NCBI GenBank assembly: GCA_902766095.1
Contig: CACXCN010000031.1
Location: 1 to 64,000 of the forward strand
Direction: 5' to 3'
Length of the DNA stretch: 64,000 bases
DNA from: an uncultured Selenomonas sp.
GTDB lineage: Bacteria > Bacillota > Negativicutes > Selenomonadales > Selenomonadaceae
In this document: one piece after another, positions 33,911-43,964 of the stretch
Layout of the letters: the number at the start of each line of letters is the position of its first letter
Position numbering within the stretch: the first letter of the stretch is position 1
The notes under the pieces: model-generated
The model's input: the letters and a program-made list of their open reading frames with translations, nothing else
Database searches by the model: none
What the model was told of the DNA's origin: nothing
Program-made: the position numbers and the translations under genes

Positions 33911-36040
33911 ATGGAGAAACGTCCGCATGCAAACCGTCCTGTCCGTCATCATAGGCCGACAGCGAAGAAACCAAGCGGTGGCAATACATTGAAAAGAGTG
34001 TTATTAGGATTCGTCATAGTCGTGGGAGTAATGACCCTCGGTGTAGCGGCGGGATTCATAACAGCTAATCTGAATACGAAGCCGGATATCGCCAATGATA
34101 TACGGCCGCCAGCGTCATCCCAGATTTATGACATCAATGGCAATGAGATAGCGAATGTGCATGCCGATGAGAATCGCATGCCCGTAAAGATCAACCAGGT
34201 TCCGAAGAATCTGCAGAATGCTTTCGTGGCCGTCGAGGATAATCGCTTTTACGAACATATCGGTATAGATCCGCGCGGCATCGCTCGCGCTCTGTATGCA
34301 AATATCCGGGGACGCGAGGTGTCCGAGGGTGGCTCTACGATCACGCAGCAGCTGGCCAAGAACGCCTATCTGACGCAGGATCGCACCATAGCGCGCAAGG
34401 TTCAGGAAATATTCCTGGCCCTCCAGCTCGAACGCCAGTACACAAAGCAGGAAATACTGGAAATGTATCTGAACCAGATATACTTCGGTCAGGGAGCTTA
34501 TGGCGTCCAGGCGGCAGCTCAGACGTATTTCGGCAAAGACGTCAGCGACCTGACGCTCAACGAATGCGCCATGCTGGCCGGCATCCCGAAAAGCCCGAAC
34601 TACTACTCGCCCAGCAATAATATGCAGGCAGCGACGGAGCGCAAGGCTACGGTACTTGACCAGATGGTCAAATACGGCTATATCACGAACAGCCAGGCGA
34701 CCAAGGCCAAGAACGAGAAGCTGGAAATCGTGAAACCGGTTAAGAAGGCGGATACGACCGAGGCTTCGTATTTCATTGACTATGTGACCCAGACGCTCAT
34801 AGATAAATATGGCGCTGATGCTGTCTATAAAGAGGGCCTCAAGATCTATACGACCATCGACATGGATATGCAGCGGGCCGCTGAAGCAGCGCTCAAACAG
34901 CTGCCTACGTATACGAAAGACGGCAACGGCATCGTACAGCCGCAGGGCGCGCTCGTAGCCATCGACCCGCATAACGGCTATGTGAAAGCCATGGTCGGCG
35001 GCCGCGGTACTGATCAGTTCAACCGGGCAACCATGGCCGTGCGGCAGCCGGGTTCGGCCTTCAAGCCGTTCGTATTCGCAGCAGCTCTCGAGAACAAGTT
35101 CACGCCGAATACGGTCATAAATGATAGTCCGATCGATATCAACGGCTGGAAGCCACAGAACTATGAGCGCACGTTCAGCGGCAAGGTATCGCTGCGCGAA
35201 GTCGCCAGACGTTCGCTGAACGTCCCGACCGTAAAAATCGCGCAGAAGCTCGGCATCGACAAGCCGATCTATTATGCTCAGGAAATGGGCATATCGACGT
35301 TCGTGCTCGAGGGGCCACAGAATGACCGCAACCTCTCGACCGCTCTCGGCGGACTGACCAAGGGTGTGACGCCGCTCGAGATGGTAAGCGCCTATGGCAC
35401 ATTCGTCAACAAGGGCGTCCACGTGGATCCGGTTGTTATCGTCAAAGTACTGGACCGCAATGGCAAGGTGCTCGAGCAGGCATCGCCGAAACAGCGCAGT
35501 GTCATAAGCGAAGCCAGCGCCAGCGAGTTGACCAGCATGCTCCAGGATGTCGTCGAGCATGGCACTGGTACGGCAGCGCGCCTGGACCGCCCTGCCGCCG
35601 GCAAGACCGGAACGACCAGTGACTATCATGATGCCTGGTTCATAGGCTATACGCCGGATCTCGTGGCTGGTGTATGGATGGGCAATGACAACAATACGCC
35701 GATGCACGGAGTGACGGGTGGTACCATACCGGCAAAGATATGGAAAGCCTTTATGCAGAAGGCTGTAGCCAGCATGCCGGCCAAGAATTTCGATGGATCA
35801 TCAGCATCTACGAGCGAACCGGTCCAGGAGCTCGAAGATGATAAGAAATCCGGCTTGAAGAGCTCGAAGAAGAATGACAAGAATCAGGGCGCCAAGGGCA
35901 CCACGGATAATGCCAAGAACGGCAGTCCGTCTGGTGGCAATGACGAATCGCCAACGCCATCGGCACCGGCACAGCCTGCGGCACCACCGGCTGCCCCAGC
36001 ACCATCACCTGGAGGCGGCGTCTCTAAGAGCAGCAACTAA
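33911..36040 (+). CDS. class A penicillin-binding protein (PBP1A)
   Basis: A bifunctional peptidoglycan synthase of 709 residues from the ATG at 33911 (GGAGG upstream). One membrane anchor (about 35-58). Glycosyltransferase motifs EDNRFYEHIGID and GGSTITQQLAKN lie near residues 110-150. The transpeptidase carries SAFK (active Ser, in RQPGSAFKPF), SLN (RRSLNVP) and KTGTT. The last 90 residues are a Lys/Ser/Pro-rich disordered tail, ending with PAPSPGGGVSKSSN. Confidence 0.92.
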   Translation: MEKRPHANRPVRHHRPTAKKPSGGNTLKRVLLGFVIVVGVMTLGVAAGFITANLNTKPDIANDIRPPASSQIYDINGNEIANVHADENRMPVKINQVPKNLQNAFVAVEDNRFYEHIGIDPRGIARALYANIRGREVSEGGSTITQQLAKNAYLTQDRTIARKVQEIFLALQLERQYTKQEILEMYLNQIYFGQGAYGVQAAAQTYFGKDVSDLTLNECAMLAGIPKSPNYYSPSNNMQAATERKATVLDQMVKYGYITNSQATKAKNEKLEIVKPVKKADTTEASYFIDYVTQTLIDKYGADAVYKEGLKIYTTIDMDMQRAAEAALKQLPTYTKDGNGIVQPQGALVAIDPHNGYVKAMVGGRGTDQFNRATMAVRQPGSAFKPFVFAAALENKFTPNTVINDSPIDINGWKPQNYERTFSGKVSLREVARRSLNVPTVKIAQKLGIDKPIYYAQEMGISTFVLEGPQNDRNLSTALGGLTKGVTPLEMVSAYGTFVNKGVHVDPVVIVKVLDRNGKVLEQASPKQRSVISEASASELTSMLQDVVEHGTGTAARLDRPAAGKTGTTSDYHDAWFIGYTPDLVAGVWMGNDNNTPMHGVTGGTIPAKIWKAFMQKAVASMPAKNFDGSSASTSEPVQELEDDKKSGLKSSKKNDKNQGAKGTTDNAKNGSPSGGNDESPTPSAPAQPAAPPAAPAPSPGGGVSKSSN

Positions 36041-36071
36041 ATAAACTAGAATAAGGACAGGAGCGAGACTT

Positions 36072-37286
36072 TTGGCTGAAAATGTATTTGATACCCTGAA
36101 AGAACGCGGCTTTATCGCCCAGTGCACGAACGAAGCTGAATTGCGTGAGCTTTTAGCAAATGAGAAAGTGACATTCTACATCGGCTTCGATCCGACGGCG
36201 GACAGCCTGCATGCGGGACACTTCATCGCTTTGATGGCCATGGCACATCTCCAGCGGGCTGGTCACCGCCCCATATGCCTGGTGGGCGGTGGCACGGGTA
36301 CGGTCGGTGATCCGACAGGCCGTACCGATATGCGCAAGATGCTGACCGACGAAGATATCGAGCATAACTGCGAATGCTTCAAGAAGCAGATTTCCCGTTT
36401 CATAGATTTTTCGAACGGCCGGGCCATCATGGCCAACAATGGGGACTGGCTGCGCAAGCTGAACTACATCGACCTGCTGCGCGAGGTCGGGGCAGATTTC
36501 ACGGTCAACCGCATGCTGGCTGCTGAGTGCTACAAACAGCGCTGGGAAAAGGGGCTGACATTCCTCGAATTCAACTACATGGTCATGCAGGCTTATGACT
36601 TTCTCGAGCTGAACCGCCGCTATGGCTGCCGGCTCCAGATGGGTGGTGATGACCAGTGGTCGAACATCATCGCCGGTGTGGAGCTCTGCCGCCGCAAGAA
36701 CAATATCGCAGTCTACGGCCTGACGAACAAGCTGCTCACGAAGAGTGACGGCAAGAAGATGGGCAAGACGGCTGGCGGCGCTCTCTGGCTCGATGCCGAG
36801 AAGACATCGCCGTATGAGTTCTATCAGTACTGGCGCAATGTCGATGATGCGGATGTAGAGAAATGTCTGTCACTGCTGACATTCCTGCCTATGGATGAGG
36901 TTCATCGTCTCGGCGCTCTGAAGGATAAAGAGATCAACGAAGCCAAGAAAGTACTGGCCTACGAAGTAACGAAGATCGTCCATGGCGAAGAAGCAGCCAA
37001 TCAGGCTCAGAAATCGGCCGAGGCTCTGTTCGGTGGCAGCGGCTCAGCGGAAGCGATGCCGGAGATCAAGGCGGCGGCTGGCAGCAAACTGCTCGATGTA
37101 CTCGTCGCGGGTCAGGTATTTGCTTCGAAGGGAGAAGGACGCCGCCTCATCAAGCAGAACGGCTTGTCGCTCAACGATGCGAAAGTGCAGGATGCCGAAT
37201 ATGTGCTGCAGACTGCTGATTTCAGCCAGGATGGCGCGGCTATCGTGAAAAAAGGTAAGAAAAAATATTACAGACTGGTACAGTGA
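36072..37286 (+). CDS. tyrS: tyrosyl-tRNA synthetase
   Basis: Charges tRNA-Tyr. HIGH-type motif SLHAGHF near residue 44 and KMSKS-type motif [10 protein letters not shown] near 223; C-terminal S4 RNA-binding domain (about 335-404: [18 protein letters not shown]). 404 residues. TTG start with GGAGCG upstream. The lack of a T-box-like leader in the 31 bases before it suggests it is co-transcribed with the PBP gene. Confidence 0.93.
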   Translation: MAENVFDTLKERGFIAQCTNEAELRELLANEKVTFYIGFDPTADSLHAGHFIALMAMAHLQRAGHRPICLVGGGTGTVGDPTGRTDMRKMLTDEDIEHNCECFKKQISRFIDFSNGRAIMANNGDWLRKLNYIDLLREVGADFTVNRMLAAECYKQRWEKGLTFLEFNYMVMQAYDFLELNRRYGCRLQMGGDDQWSNIIAGVELCRRKNNIAVYGLTNKLLTKSDGKKMGKTAGGALWLDAEKTSPYEFYQYWRNVDDADVEKCLSLLTFLPMDEVHRLGALKDKEINEAKKVLAYEVTKIVHGEEAANQAQKSAEALFGGSGSAEAMPEIKAAAGSKLLDVLVAGQVFASKGEGRRLIKQNGLSLNDAKVQDAEYVLQTADFSQDGAAIVKKGKKKYYRLVQ

Positions 37287-37309
37287 TCGAACAGGCTGAT
37301 GCGTCTGAT

Positions 37310-37338
37310 TTGACTGAATAGCTTGCTTGTGCTAAAAT
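37310..37338 (+). promoter_or_regulatory. sigma-70 promoter of yebC
   Basis: TTGACT at 37310-37315 and TAAAAT at 37333-37338, 17 bases apart, about 72 bases before the gene. Confidence 0.65.
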
Positions 37339-37410
37339 GTATAGGTTAATGTACGTTCATTGTGCGAACTCTAGCGCAAGCAATAATAAGAAAAGGAGCG
37401 TTTTCTTCAA

Positions 37411-38142
37411 ATGTCGGGACATTCTAAATGGGCGAATATAAAGCGTAAAAAAGGTGCAAATGATGCGATACGCGGCAAGATCACGACCAAGATTGGCCGT
37501 GAGATAACCATAGCCGTACGCATGGGCGGTCCGGATCCGGTCGGCAACATGCGCCTGAAGCTGGCTCTGTCGAAGGCCAAGGCCAACAACATACCGAAGG
37601 ACAATATCAAGCGCGCCATCCAGAAGGGTGTAGGCGCCACTGACGGCGGCAACTATGAAGAGCTGACCTATGAGGGCTATGGCCCGGGCGGCACCGCCGT
37701 TATGCTCGATATCCTGACGGATAATCGCAATCGCACGGCTGCTGATGTCCGGCATCTGTTCTCGAAATATGGCGGCAACCTCGGCCAGGATGGCTGCGTC
37801 GCCTGGATGTTCAAGAAAAAAGCGATATTCGTAGTCGAAAAAGAGACATTCGACAATGAGGATGAGCTCATGGAGATCGCCCTCGAGGCCGGTGCCGATG
37901 ATATGTCATCTGAGGATGATATTTTCGAGATAACGGCTGAGCCTGAGGCCTATGATGATATCGAGAAGGCTCTGGGCGAGCATGGCATAGAGACGGCTTC
38001 GTCCGAGGTCACCATGGTACCGGATACCATGGTTCATCTGGAGGGCAAGGACGCTGACAAGATGCAGGAACTCATCGAAGCTCTGGAAGATGATGATGAC
38101 GTGCAGAACGTCTACAGCAACTATGAGGGCAGCGAGGAGTAA
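37411..38142 (+). CDS. yebC: YebC/PmpR-family protein
   Basis: 243 residues starting MSGHSKWANIKRKKGANDA, the family's signature. YebC proteins help ribosomes through Pro-rich stretches or act as regulators. The acidic end (DDDVQNVYSNYEG) is typical. It commonly precedes ruvC, as here. Confidence 0.93.
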   Translation: MSGHSKWANIKRKKGANDAIRGKITTKIGREITIAVRMGGPDPVGNMRLKLALSKAKANNIPKDNIKRAIQKGVGATDGGNYEELTYEGYGPGGTAVMLDILTDNRNRTAADVRHLFSKYGGNLGQDGCVAWMFKKKAIFVVEKETFDNEDELMEIALEAGADDMSSEDDIFEITAEPEAYDDIEKALGEHGIETASSEVTMVPDTMVHLEGKDADKMQELIEALEDDDDVQNVYSNYEGSEE

Positions 38143-38161
38143 TCCTTATTTGATTTGAGAA

Positions 38162-38197
38162 GTGGGCTCAGGCATATGTTTGAGCCCGCTTTGTTTT
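38162..38197 (+). terminator. intrinsic terminator between yebC and ruvC
   Basis: GTGGGCTCA (38162-38170) pairs with TGAGCCCGC (38181-38189), followed by TTTGTTTT. It may act as an attenuator, since ruvC starts 14 bases later. Confidence 0.7.
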
Positions 38198-38210
38198 GAT
38201 AGGAGGAACT

Positions 38211-38723
38211 ATGCTGGCATTGGGGATCGACCCGGGGACGGCGATTTGCGGCTACGGCTTTGTCGAGCAGGTAGGCAGCCGCCTCGTGCCGCGCGAATAT
38301 GGCGCCATCGTGACGAGTCCGAAGATGCGCATGCAGGACCGGCTCATGAAGCTTTATGATGAACTGGATGGCATCATAAAGGAATATAAGCCTGATGTCA
38401 TGGGCGTGGAGCAGCTGTTCTTCAACCGTAATGTCACCACGGCCATACCAGTCGGCCAGGCGCGCGGCATCGTGCTGCTGGCAGCTGCCAAGAACGACCT
38501 GCAGCTCGTCGAGCGCACGCCTCTGCAGGTGAAGCAGGCCATGACCGGCTACGGCAAGGCGACGAAGCAGCAGATCATGTTCATGGTCACCAAACTGCTC
38601 AACCTGCCCAAGCCGCCGCATCCTGATGATACGGCGGATGCTCTGGCTATCGCTATATGTACCTTGCGCTGTATGAACAGCATCGTATTCCGCAACAAGC
38701 TGCGGCAGGGGCAACCGGTCTGA
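38211..38723 (+). CDS. ruvC: Holliday junction resolvase RuvC
   Basis: 170 residues from the ATG at 38211 (AGGAGG 4 bases upstream). Acidic catalytic residues are in ALGIDPGTAICGYG (Asp), GVEQLFFNRN (Glu) and HPDDTADALAIA (Asp pair). It cuts four-way junctions with RuvAB. First gene of ruvCAB. Confidence 0.95.
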   Translation: MLALGIDPGTAICGYGFVEQVGSRLVPREYGAIVTSPKMRMQDRLMKLYDELDGIIKEYKPDVMGVEQLFFNRNVTTAIPVGQARGIVLLAAAKNDLQLVERTPLQVKQAMTGYGKATKQQIMFMVTKLLNLPKPPHPDDTADALAIAICTLRCMNSIVFRNKLRQGQPV

Positions 38724-38753
38724 TTATCGTCCGTCTACGTAGGAGAACTCATT

Positions 38754-39353
38754 ATGATAGGATTTTTACGCGGCCAGGTGGCTGAACTGGGGACTGACCA
38801 TTGCCTGCTTGATGTGAACGGGGTCGGATATCGTATCTATATACCGGCTCGTACGCGCGAGGAACTTCATAAAGGCGATACGGTGACTCTGTATACTCAT
38901 ATGAGTGTGCGCGAGGACGCGATTCAGCTCTATGGCTTCCGCGAATCGCGTGAATACGATTTATTCCGGGAACTGATCAATGTATCCGGCATCGGCCCGA
39001 AAGTCGCTCTGGGAATCATATCTACCATATCGCTCCCAGAGCTGGCGGCGGCCATACAGAATGAGCAGCTAAAAGTCTTGACACGCCTGCCGGGCATCGG
39101 CAAGAAGTCCGCCGAGCGTCTGATTCTGGAGCTGCGGGATAAGCTGGCCTTTGCCGGCGACGAAATCCCGCAGCCGGGTACGAATGTCGCTCCGCCCGTA
39201 GGGGACGATGCGATCGCACAAGCCACGGCGGCCCTGCTGCAGCTGCAGTATACGCCGAGCGAGATCGCACCGGTGATGAAAGACATGCCTGCCGGACGCT
39301 CGACGGCTGATATCATCAAACTGGCTCTGGCCAGATTGAACAAGCTGGGCTGA
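38754..39353 (+). CDS. ruvA: Holliday junction DNA helicase subunit RuvA
   Basis: 199 residues. Starts MIGFLRGQVAELG, with two helix-hairpin-helix motifs (ELINVSGIGPKVAL and LTRLPGIGKKSAERL) that bind the junction, and a C-terminal RuvB-contacting domain joined by a flexible linker. Confidence 0.95.
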   Translation: MIGFLRGQVAELGTDHCLLDVNGVGYRIYIPARTREELHKGDTVTLYTHMSVREDAIQLYGFRESREYDLFRELINVSGIGPKVALGIISTISLPELAAAIQNEQLKVLTRLPGIGKKSAERLILELRDKLAFAGDEIPQPGTNVAPPVGDDAIAQATAALLQLQYTPSEIAPVMKDMPAGRSTADIIKLALARLNKLG

Positions 39354-39406
39354 GCCATCGGCCGCAGCAGAATTCCGCATGATACAGGAGAGCAGAGGAG
39401 GATACG

Positions 39407-40426
39407 ATGGCTGATATAGATAGCCTGTCCGAGGGGCGGGTAGTCACGGGAGGCGAGCAGTCGGGCGACATATGGCAGTACAGCCTGCGCCCAACCCATC
39501 TCTCGGAGTACATAGGTCAGGATAAGGAAAAGGCCAAGCTGAAGATATATATAGAGGCCGCCTTGAAGCGCGGCGAGGCTCTGGACCATGTCCTGCTCTA
39601 TGGGCCTCCGGGACTCGGAAAGACGACCCTGGCCGGCATCATCGCCAGCGAGCTCGGGGTCAATTTCCATCAGACCTCGGGCCCGGCCATTGAGCGCCAG
39701 GGCGATTTGGCTGCCCTGCTGACGAATATGCAGGAGCATGATGTGCTGTTTATCGACGAGATCCATCGCCTGTCCCGCAGCGTCGAGGAGATCCTGTACT
39801 CGGCGATGGAGGACTACGCCCTCGATATCATCGTCGGCAAAGGCCCGAGTGCGCAATCCATCAGGCTCGACATCGCGCCGTTCACGCTCATAGGCGCCAC
39901 GACGAAAGCCGGTGCTCTGGCACCGCCGCTGCGAGACCGATTCGGCGTCATCGCACGGCTCGAGTACTATACCGTTGATGCCCTCGTCGAGATTATCCGC
40001 CGGGCCGCCGGCATACTGCAGATAGATATCGAGCCGGGCGGTGCCCATGAGATTGCCCGGCGCTCGCGCGGTACCCCGCGCATCGCCAACCGTCTGCTCA
40101 AGCGCGTCCGCGATTTCGCCCAAATCAAAGGGGAGGGCATCATCACGGACAAGCTGGCCGACAGCGCCCTCGATATGCTCGAGGTGGACAAGGCGGGCCT
40201 GGACCGCACGGACCGCCGCTTGCTCCATACGATGATAACGAAATTCGCCGGCGGCCCGGTCGGTCTCGAGACGCTTGCGGCTGCAATCAGTGAATCAACC
40301 GATACGATCGAGGATGTCTATGAGCCCTTCCTGATCCAGCTGGGCTTTATCAATCGTACCCCGCGCGGGCGCGTAGTGACTGAGGCCGGTTATGAGCATA
40401 TGGGCATACCGTATCCCGTAGCCTGA
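39407..40426 (+). CDS. ruvB: Holliday junction DNA helicase RuvB
   Basis: 339 residues. AAA+ motor with Walker [13 protein letters not shown] (about residue 65), Walker B FIDEIHRL, and sensor and arginine-finger region [18 protein letters not shown]. The C-terminal winged helix ends [19 protein letters not shown]. Confidence 0.96.
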   Translation: MADIDSLSEGRVVTGGEQSGDIWQYSLRPTHLSEYIGQDKEKAKLKIYIEAALKRGEALDHVLLYGPPGLGKTTLAGIIASELGVNFHQTSGPAIERQGDLAALLTNMQEHDVLFIDEIHRLSRSVEEILYSAMEDYALDIIVGKGPSAQSIRLDIAPFTLIGATTKAGALAPPLRDRFGVIARLEYYTVDALVEIIRRAAGILQIDIEPGGAHEIARRSRGTPRIANRLLKRVRDFAQIKGEGIITDKLADSALDMLEVDKAGLDRTDRRLLHTMITKFAGGPVGLETLAAAISESTDTIEDVYEPFLIQLGFINRTPRGRVVTEAGYEHMGIPYPVA

Positions 40427-40451
40427 GCCAGATCGAGGAGGACGATCAGAT

Positions 40452-41084
40452 ATGAAATTACTTCTGCACATGTGCTGCGGCCCCTGTTCCTGCTATCCGT
40501 TGAAGAAGCTTCGCTCCGAGGGAATCGAGCCTACGGGCTACTTTTTCAATCCCAATATCCATCCGTATAAGGAATGGGAACACCGACTAGAGACGGCCAA
40601 AGAATTCGCGCAGAAAACAAATATGGAAATCATAACGGATGAGAACTATAGATTGCGTGAATTCCTCAAGAAAGCATTGCCGGCGGAAGCCATCCCCAAT
40701 GGACGGTGCACGATGTGCTATACCTGGCGACTGCAGGAAACAGCGCGCTATGCCGCTGAACATGGCTACACTCATTTCACCTCTACGCTTTTCTACAGCA
40801 TATACCAGCAACATGATCTCATGCGGCGGACAGCGGAAAAATTCGCTGCCGAGTACGGTGTTGATTTCTACTATGAAGATTTCCGCCCCGGATGGCAGGA
40901 GGGCATAGACCTGTCCCATGAGCTTGAGCTCTATCGCCAGCCGTACTGCGGATGCGTATTCAGTGAAGAGGAACGCTACAGCAAGGCCATACGCAAGGCG
41001 CGCAAGAAAGCCAACAAGGCAAAAAAGCGGGCCCGGCTGGCAGCCGCAGCTGCTGAGCAGGCAGCCCAGGATGCAGCTCAGTGA
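40452..41084 (+). CDS. queH: epoxyqueuosine reductase QueH
   Basis: Reduces epoxyqueuosine to queuosine in tRNA. Conserved cysteines: LHMCCGPC at residues 5-12, RCTMC (about 90) and YCGCVFSEEERY (about 175), which hold an iron-sulfur cluster and metal. 210 residues; the last 35 are a Lys/Ala-rich tail. queA lies 1.4 kb downstream. Confidence 0.9.
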   Translation: MKLLLHMCCGPCSCYPLKKLRSEGIEPTGYFFNPNIHPYKEWEHRLETAKEFAQKTNMEIITDENYRLREFLKKALPAEAIPNGRCTMCYTWRLQETARYAAEHGYTHFTSTLFYSIYQQHDLMRRTAEKFAAEYGVDFYYEDFRPGWQEGIDLSHELELYRQPYCGCVFSEEERYSKAIRKARKKANKAKKRARLAAAAAEQAAQDAAQ

Positions 41085-41107
41085 GTCGAACTCGATGATG
41101 AGGTGTG

Positions 41108-42412
41108 ATGACGCACATGATAACAGCAAAGAAACTATTACGGCTGGGCTTGTTCTGCCTGAGCCTGTTGCTGTGGCTGCCCCATGATGCTGCTGCAGCC
41201 TGGCAGCCACAGGTGAAAGTCGGCCTGAGCAGCGGACAGACCGGAGTAAACCTGTCTGTCAGCGGAGCTGCTGGTGAGCTCGTATCTGGTGACGAAATCA
41301 TAGCCAGAGTGCCAATCGGACAAAACATAGCCATCACCTGGGATGCCAAAGGCATGCTCGTGAACGGGCAGATCCTGGGCAACGGCACACTGCAGCTGCG
41401 GCCGGCAGCAGCCGCTAAGGACGCTGTGAAAAAAGAGAAAACTCCGGCGAGCAGCAAGCAGAACAAGCAGAAAAAAAATGCGGTAAAAAACGCAACGGCA
41501 GCCAATGCCAGTCAGAAGGCAACCCCGGCGGATGCATTCCGAGTCCGCATCAATGGCACGGTATACCGCGGATCAGCTGAGGTGCTCCACAAACAAAACG
41601 GCCTGACTATTGTTAATGCGCTGGGAGTCGAAGATTACCTGCGTGGAGTCATTCCCATAGAGATGTCAGCAGAATGGCCGGACGAAGCCCTGAAGGCCCA
41701 GACGATAGCGGCACGGACATTTGCCCTGAAGAACCGCAGCCGCCATAAGGCAGAAGGCTACGATATTTGCGCAACCACGCACTGTCAGAGCTATCGCGGC
41801 GTAGCCGTGGAGCGTGCTCCATCAGATGCCGCTGTTGCTGATACTCGCGGTCTGGTACTGACCTATGATGGCAGTCTCATCGATGCGTTGTTCCATACGG
41901 ATTCCGGTGGCATGACTGAGGACAGCGAGGCCGTATGGGGGACGAAGCTGCCTTACCTGCGGGCAGTGCGTGAGCCGGAGGTGGAGACGCAGCCATGGAC
42001 GATTACCTTGCCACAGGCGACGGTCAGTGCTCGTCTGAGCAGTTCCAAAGGCGCAGGGAGAAAAATAGGCGACATAAAGAAGATCGAGCTTGGCGATTTG
42101 CATTTCAACGATAAGCAAGCCGATATGACGCTGGGGCGCACGCGCTCCGGCCGGGTACGGACGGCCATCTTCATCGGCCGGAATGGGTCGCTTTCCATCA
42201 CTGGTAATGAATTGCGTAAACTTTTCGGCCTGCATAGTACGATGTTCACGCTCAAGCTGGAGCATGATAACGTCGTATTCCAAGGCTATGGATCCGGGCA
42301 TGGCTTGGGCCTCTCGCAGTTCGGTGCCAAACGCCTGGCTGATAAAGGCGAGACAGCGGCACAGATACTGAAGCATTACTATACAGGTGTCGATATCAAA
42401 AATCTATATTGA
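41108..42412 (+). CDS. SpoIID/LytB-domain secreted protein
   Basis: 434 residues. Signal peptide about residues 10-32 (LGLFCLSLLLWLPHDAAAA). The SpoIID domain reads YLRGVIPIEMSAEWPDEALKAQTIAARTFA and then HCQSYRGV, with SGHGLGLSQFGA near the end. SpoIID-type proteins are lytic transglycosylases on stripped glycan or amidase enhancers. In a non-sporulating or unknown host it would serve wall remodelling. Start uncertain: 41108 (close GAGG) or the ATG at 41117. Confidence 0.8.
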   Translation: MTHMITAKKLLRLGLFCLSLLLWLPHDAAAAWQPQVKVGLSSGQTGVNLSVSGAAGELVSGDEIIARVPIGQNIAITWDAKGMLVNGQILGNGTLQLRPAAAAKDAVKKEKTPASSKQNKQKKNAVKNATAANASQKATPADAFRVRINGTVYRGSAEVLHKQNGLTIVNALGVEDYLRGVIPIEMSAEWPDEALKAQTIAARTFALKNRSRHKAEGYDICATTHCQSYRGVAVERAPSDAAVADTRGLVLTYDGSLIDALFHTDSGGMTEDSEAVWGTKLPYLRAVREPEVETQPWTITLPQATVSARLSSSKGAGRKIGDIKKIELGDLHFNDKQADMTLGRTRSGRVRTAIFIGRNGSLSITGNELRKLFGLHSTMFTLKLEHDNVVFQGYGSGHGLGLSQFGAKRLADKGETAAQILKHYYTGVDIKNLY

Positions 42413-42485
42413 TGAATCAATCCTGCCACTGTCATCAGACGATATAGATATCAGATAATATAGATATAGAAAGAAGATTTAAAAT

Positions 42486-43577
42486 ATGCTACTTACCGAT
42501 TTCGATTATGATTTGCCTGAAGAACGTATCGCTCAGACTCCGATCGAGCCACGCAACGCCTCGCGCCTCATGGTTCTCGACCCAGTCAAAAAGACGATCG
42601 AGCATCGTCATTTCTATGATCTGAAGGATTATCTCGTTCCTGGCGATACCTTGATATTCAACGATACCCGCGTCATGCCAGCCCGTCTCATCGGCCATCG
42701 CGATCAGACCGGCGGCCGTGTCGAGGTATTCCTGTTGCGGCGCCTCGATGCCAATCGCTGGGAAACATTGGCCAAACCGGGCAAGAAGGCCAAAGAGGGC
42801 AATGTCATCAATTTCAGCGATGAGCTATCCTGCACCGTCATCGAGCATACGGATTTCGGCGGGCGTATCGTAGAATTCCATTACGATGGCGTATTCGAAG
42901 AGATCCTGGATCGCCTCGGTGAGACGCCGCTGCCGCCGTACATACACGAAAAACTCGAGGACAGCGAGCGCTACCAGACCGTTTACAACCGTGAGGAAGG
43001 CTCCGCAGCTGCACCGACCGCGGGGCTCCATTTCACCAAAGAGCAGATGCAGGAACTCAAGGACATGGGGGTCAATCTGGGATTCGTGACGCTGCACGTC
43101 GGGCTCGGGACTTTCCGGCCTGTGAATGTCGACAACATCGAGGATCATGTCATGCATAAAGAGCATTACGTGATATCCGATGAGACAGCCAAACTCGTGA
43201 TGGATACGAAGGCAGCCGGACACCGCGTCATAGCCGTCGGTACGACGAGCATCCGGACGCTCGAATCAGCGGCCACAGCCAAGGGCCAGATCGCTGGCAA
43301 AAGCGACTGGACCGGTATATTCATATATCCGGGCTACGATTTCAAGATCGTCGATGCCCTGATAACGAATTTCCACCTGCCAAAATCGACCCTGATCATG
43401 CTGATATCCGCCTTCGCCGGCCGCAAATTCATCCTCGACGCCTACAAGACAGCCGTCGAACAAAAATATCGGTTTTTCTCGTTTGGTGACGCCATGTTCA
43501 TCTCGTCACCACAGCCACAGGCTGAAAGAGAAAAAGAAGTTTACGAACTGGAACATATGCATGACCACGATGAATAA
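42486..43577 (+). CDS. queA: S-adenosylmethionine:tRNA ribosyltransferase-isomerase
   Basis: 363 residues starting [19 protein letters not shown], the standard QueA opening, with [10 protein letters not shown] and [17 protein letters not shown] near the end. It builds epoxyqueuosine on preQ1-tRNA, feeding QueH encoded just upstream. The usual neighbour tgt is not here; a terminator follows. Confidence 0.95.
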   Translation: MLLTDFDYDLPEERIAQTPIEPRNASRLMVLDPVKKTIEHRHFYDLKDYLVPGDTLIFNDTRVMPARLIGHRDQTGGRVEVFLLRRLDANRWETLAKPGKKAKEGNVINFSDELSCTVIEHTDFGGRIVEFHYDGVFEEILDRLGETPLPPYIHEKLEDSERYQTVYNREEGSAAAPTAGLHFTKEQMQELKDMGVNLGFVTLHVGLGTFRPVNVDNIEDHVMHKEHYVISDETAKLVMDTKAAGHRVIAVGTTSIRTLESAATAKGQIAGKSDWTGIFIYPGYDFKIVDALITNFHLPKSTLIMLISAFAGRKFILDAYKTAVEQKYRFFSFGDAMFISSPQPQAEREKEVYELEHMHDHDE

Positions 43578-43602
43578 GCCATCATGCCATGAACATATCG
43601 AA

Positions 43603-43636
43603 AAGCCTGCTTCCATGAAGGAAGTGGGCTTTTTAT
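43603..43636 (+). terminator. intrinsic terminator after queA
   Basis: AAGCCTGCTTCC (43603-43614) pairs with GGAAGTGGGCTT (43620-43631), followed by TTTTAT. Confidence 0.85.
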
Positions 43637-43749
43637 ACATCGTAACGCAAAGTGAATGTTAAGTTATTGATTCGATGATTGAATCTGTGATTAAGTGGTT
43701 GCAGTTAGCAAGCATAGCAAATGTGAGGCAAATGGAAGCTTCTGAGCTT

Positions 43750-43781
43750 TTAGTGTGGCTAAGGGGAATTAGCCACACTAA
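43750..43781. repeat. perfect 13-bp inverted repeat in the spacer before the recombinase
   Basis: TTAGTGTGGCTAA (43750-43762) and TTAGCCACACTAA (43769-43781) with loop GGGGAA. No T-run follows. It lies in a 330-base AT-rich gene-free spacer (43637-43964) that otherwise shows only the recombinase promoter. Confidence 0.65.
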
Positions 43782-43910
43782 GATTGAGGCTTTGCCAACG
43801 ACGCATTTTGCTTCGTATTAAGAAAATACTGCGTCTTGTATTGATTGACTGAATCAAACTCTTTTTAGGCCCCGTATCTTCCTGGAATCTGCTTGGCACT
43901 ATTTCTGCTT

Positions 43911-43940
43911 TTGTATCAGCTGGTCATCTTATGCTATAAT
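43911..43940 (+). promoter_or_regulatory. promoter of the tyrosine recombinase
   Basis: TTGTAT at 43911-43916 and TATAAT at 43935-43940, 18 bases apart, 24 bases before the start codon. Confidence 0.6.
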
Positions 43941-43964
43941 GAATAGATATCGGAGGCAATCATT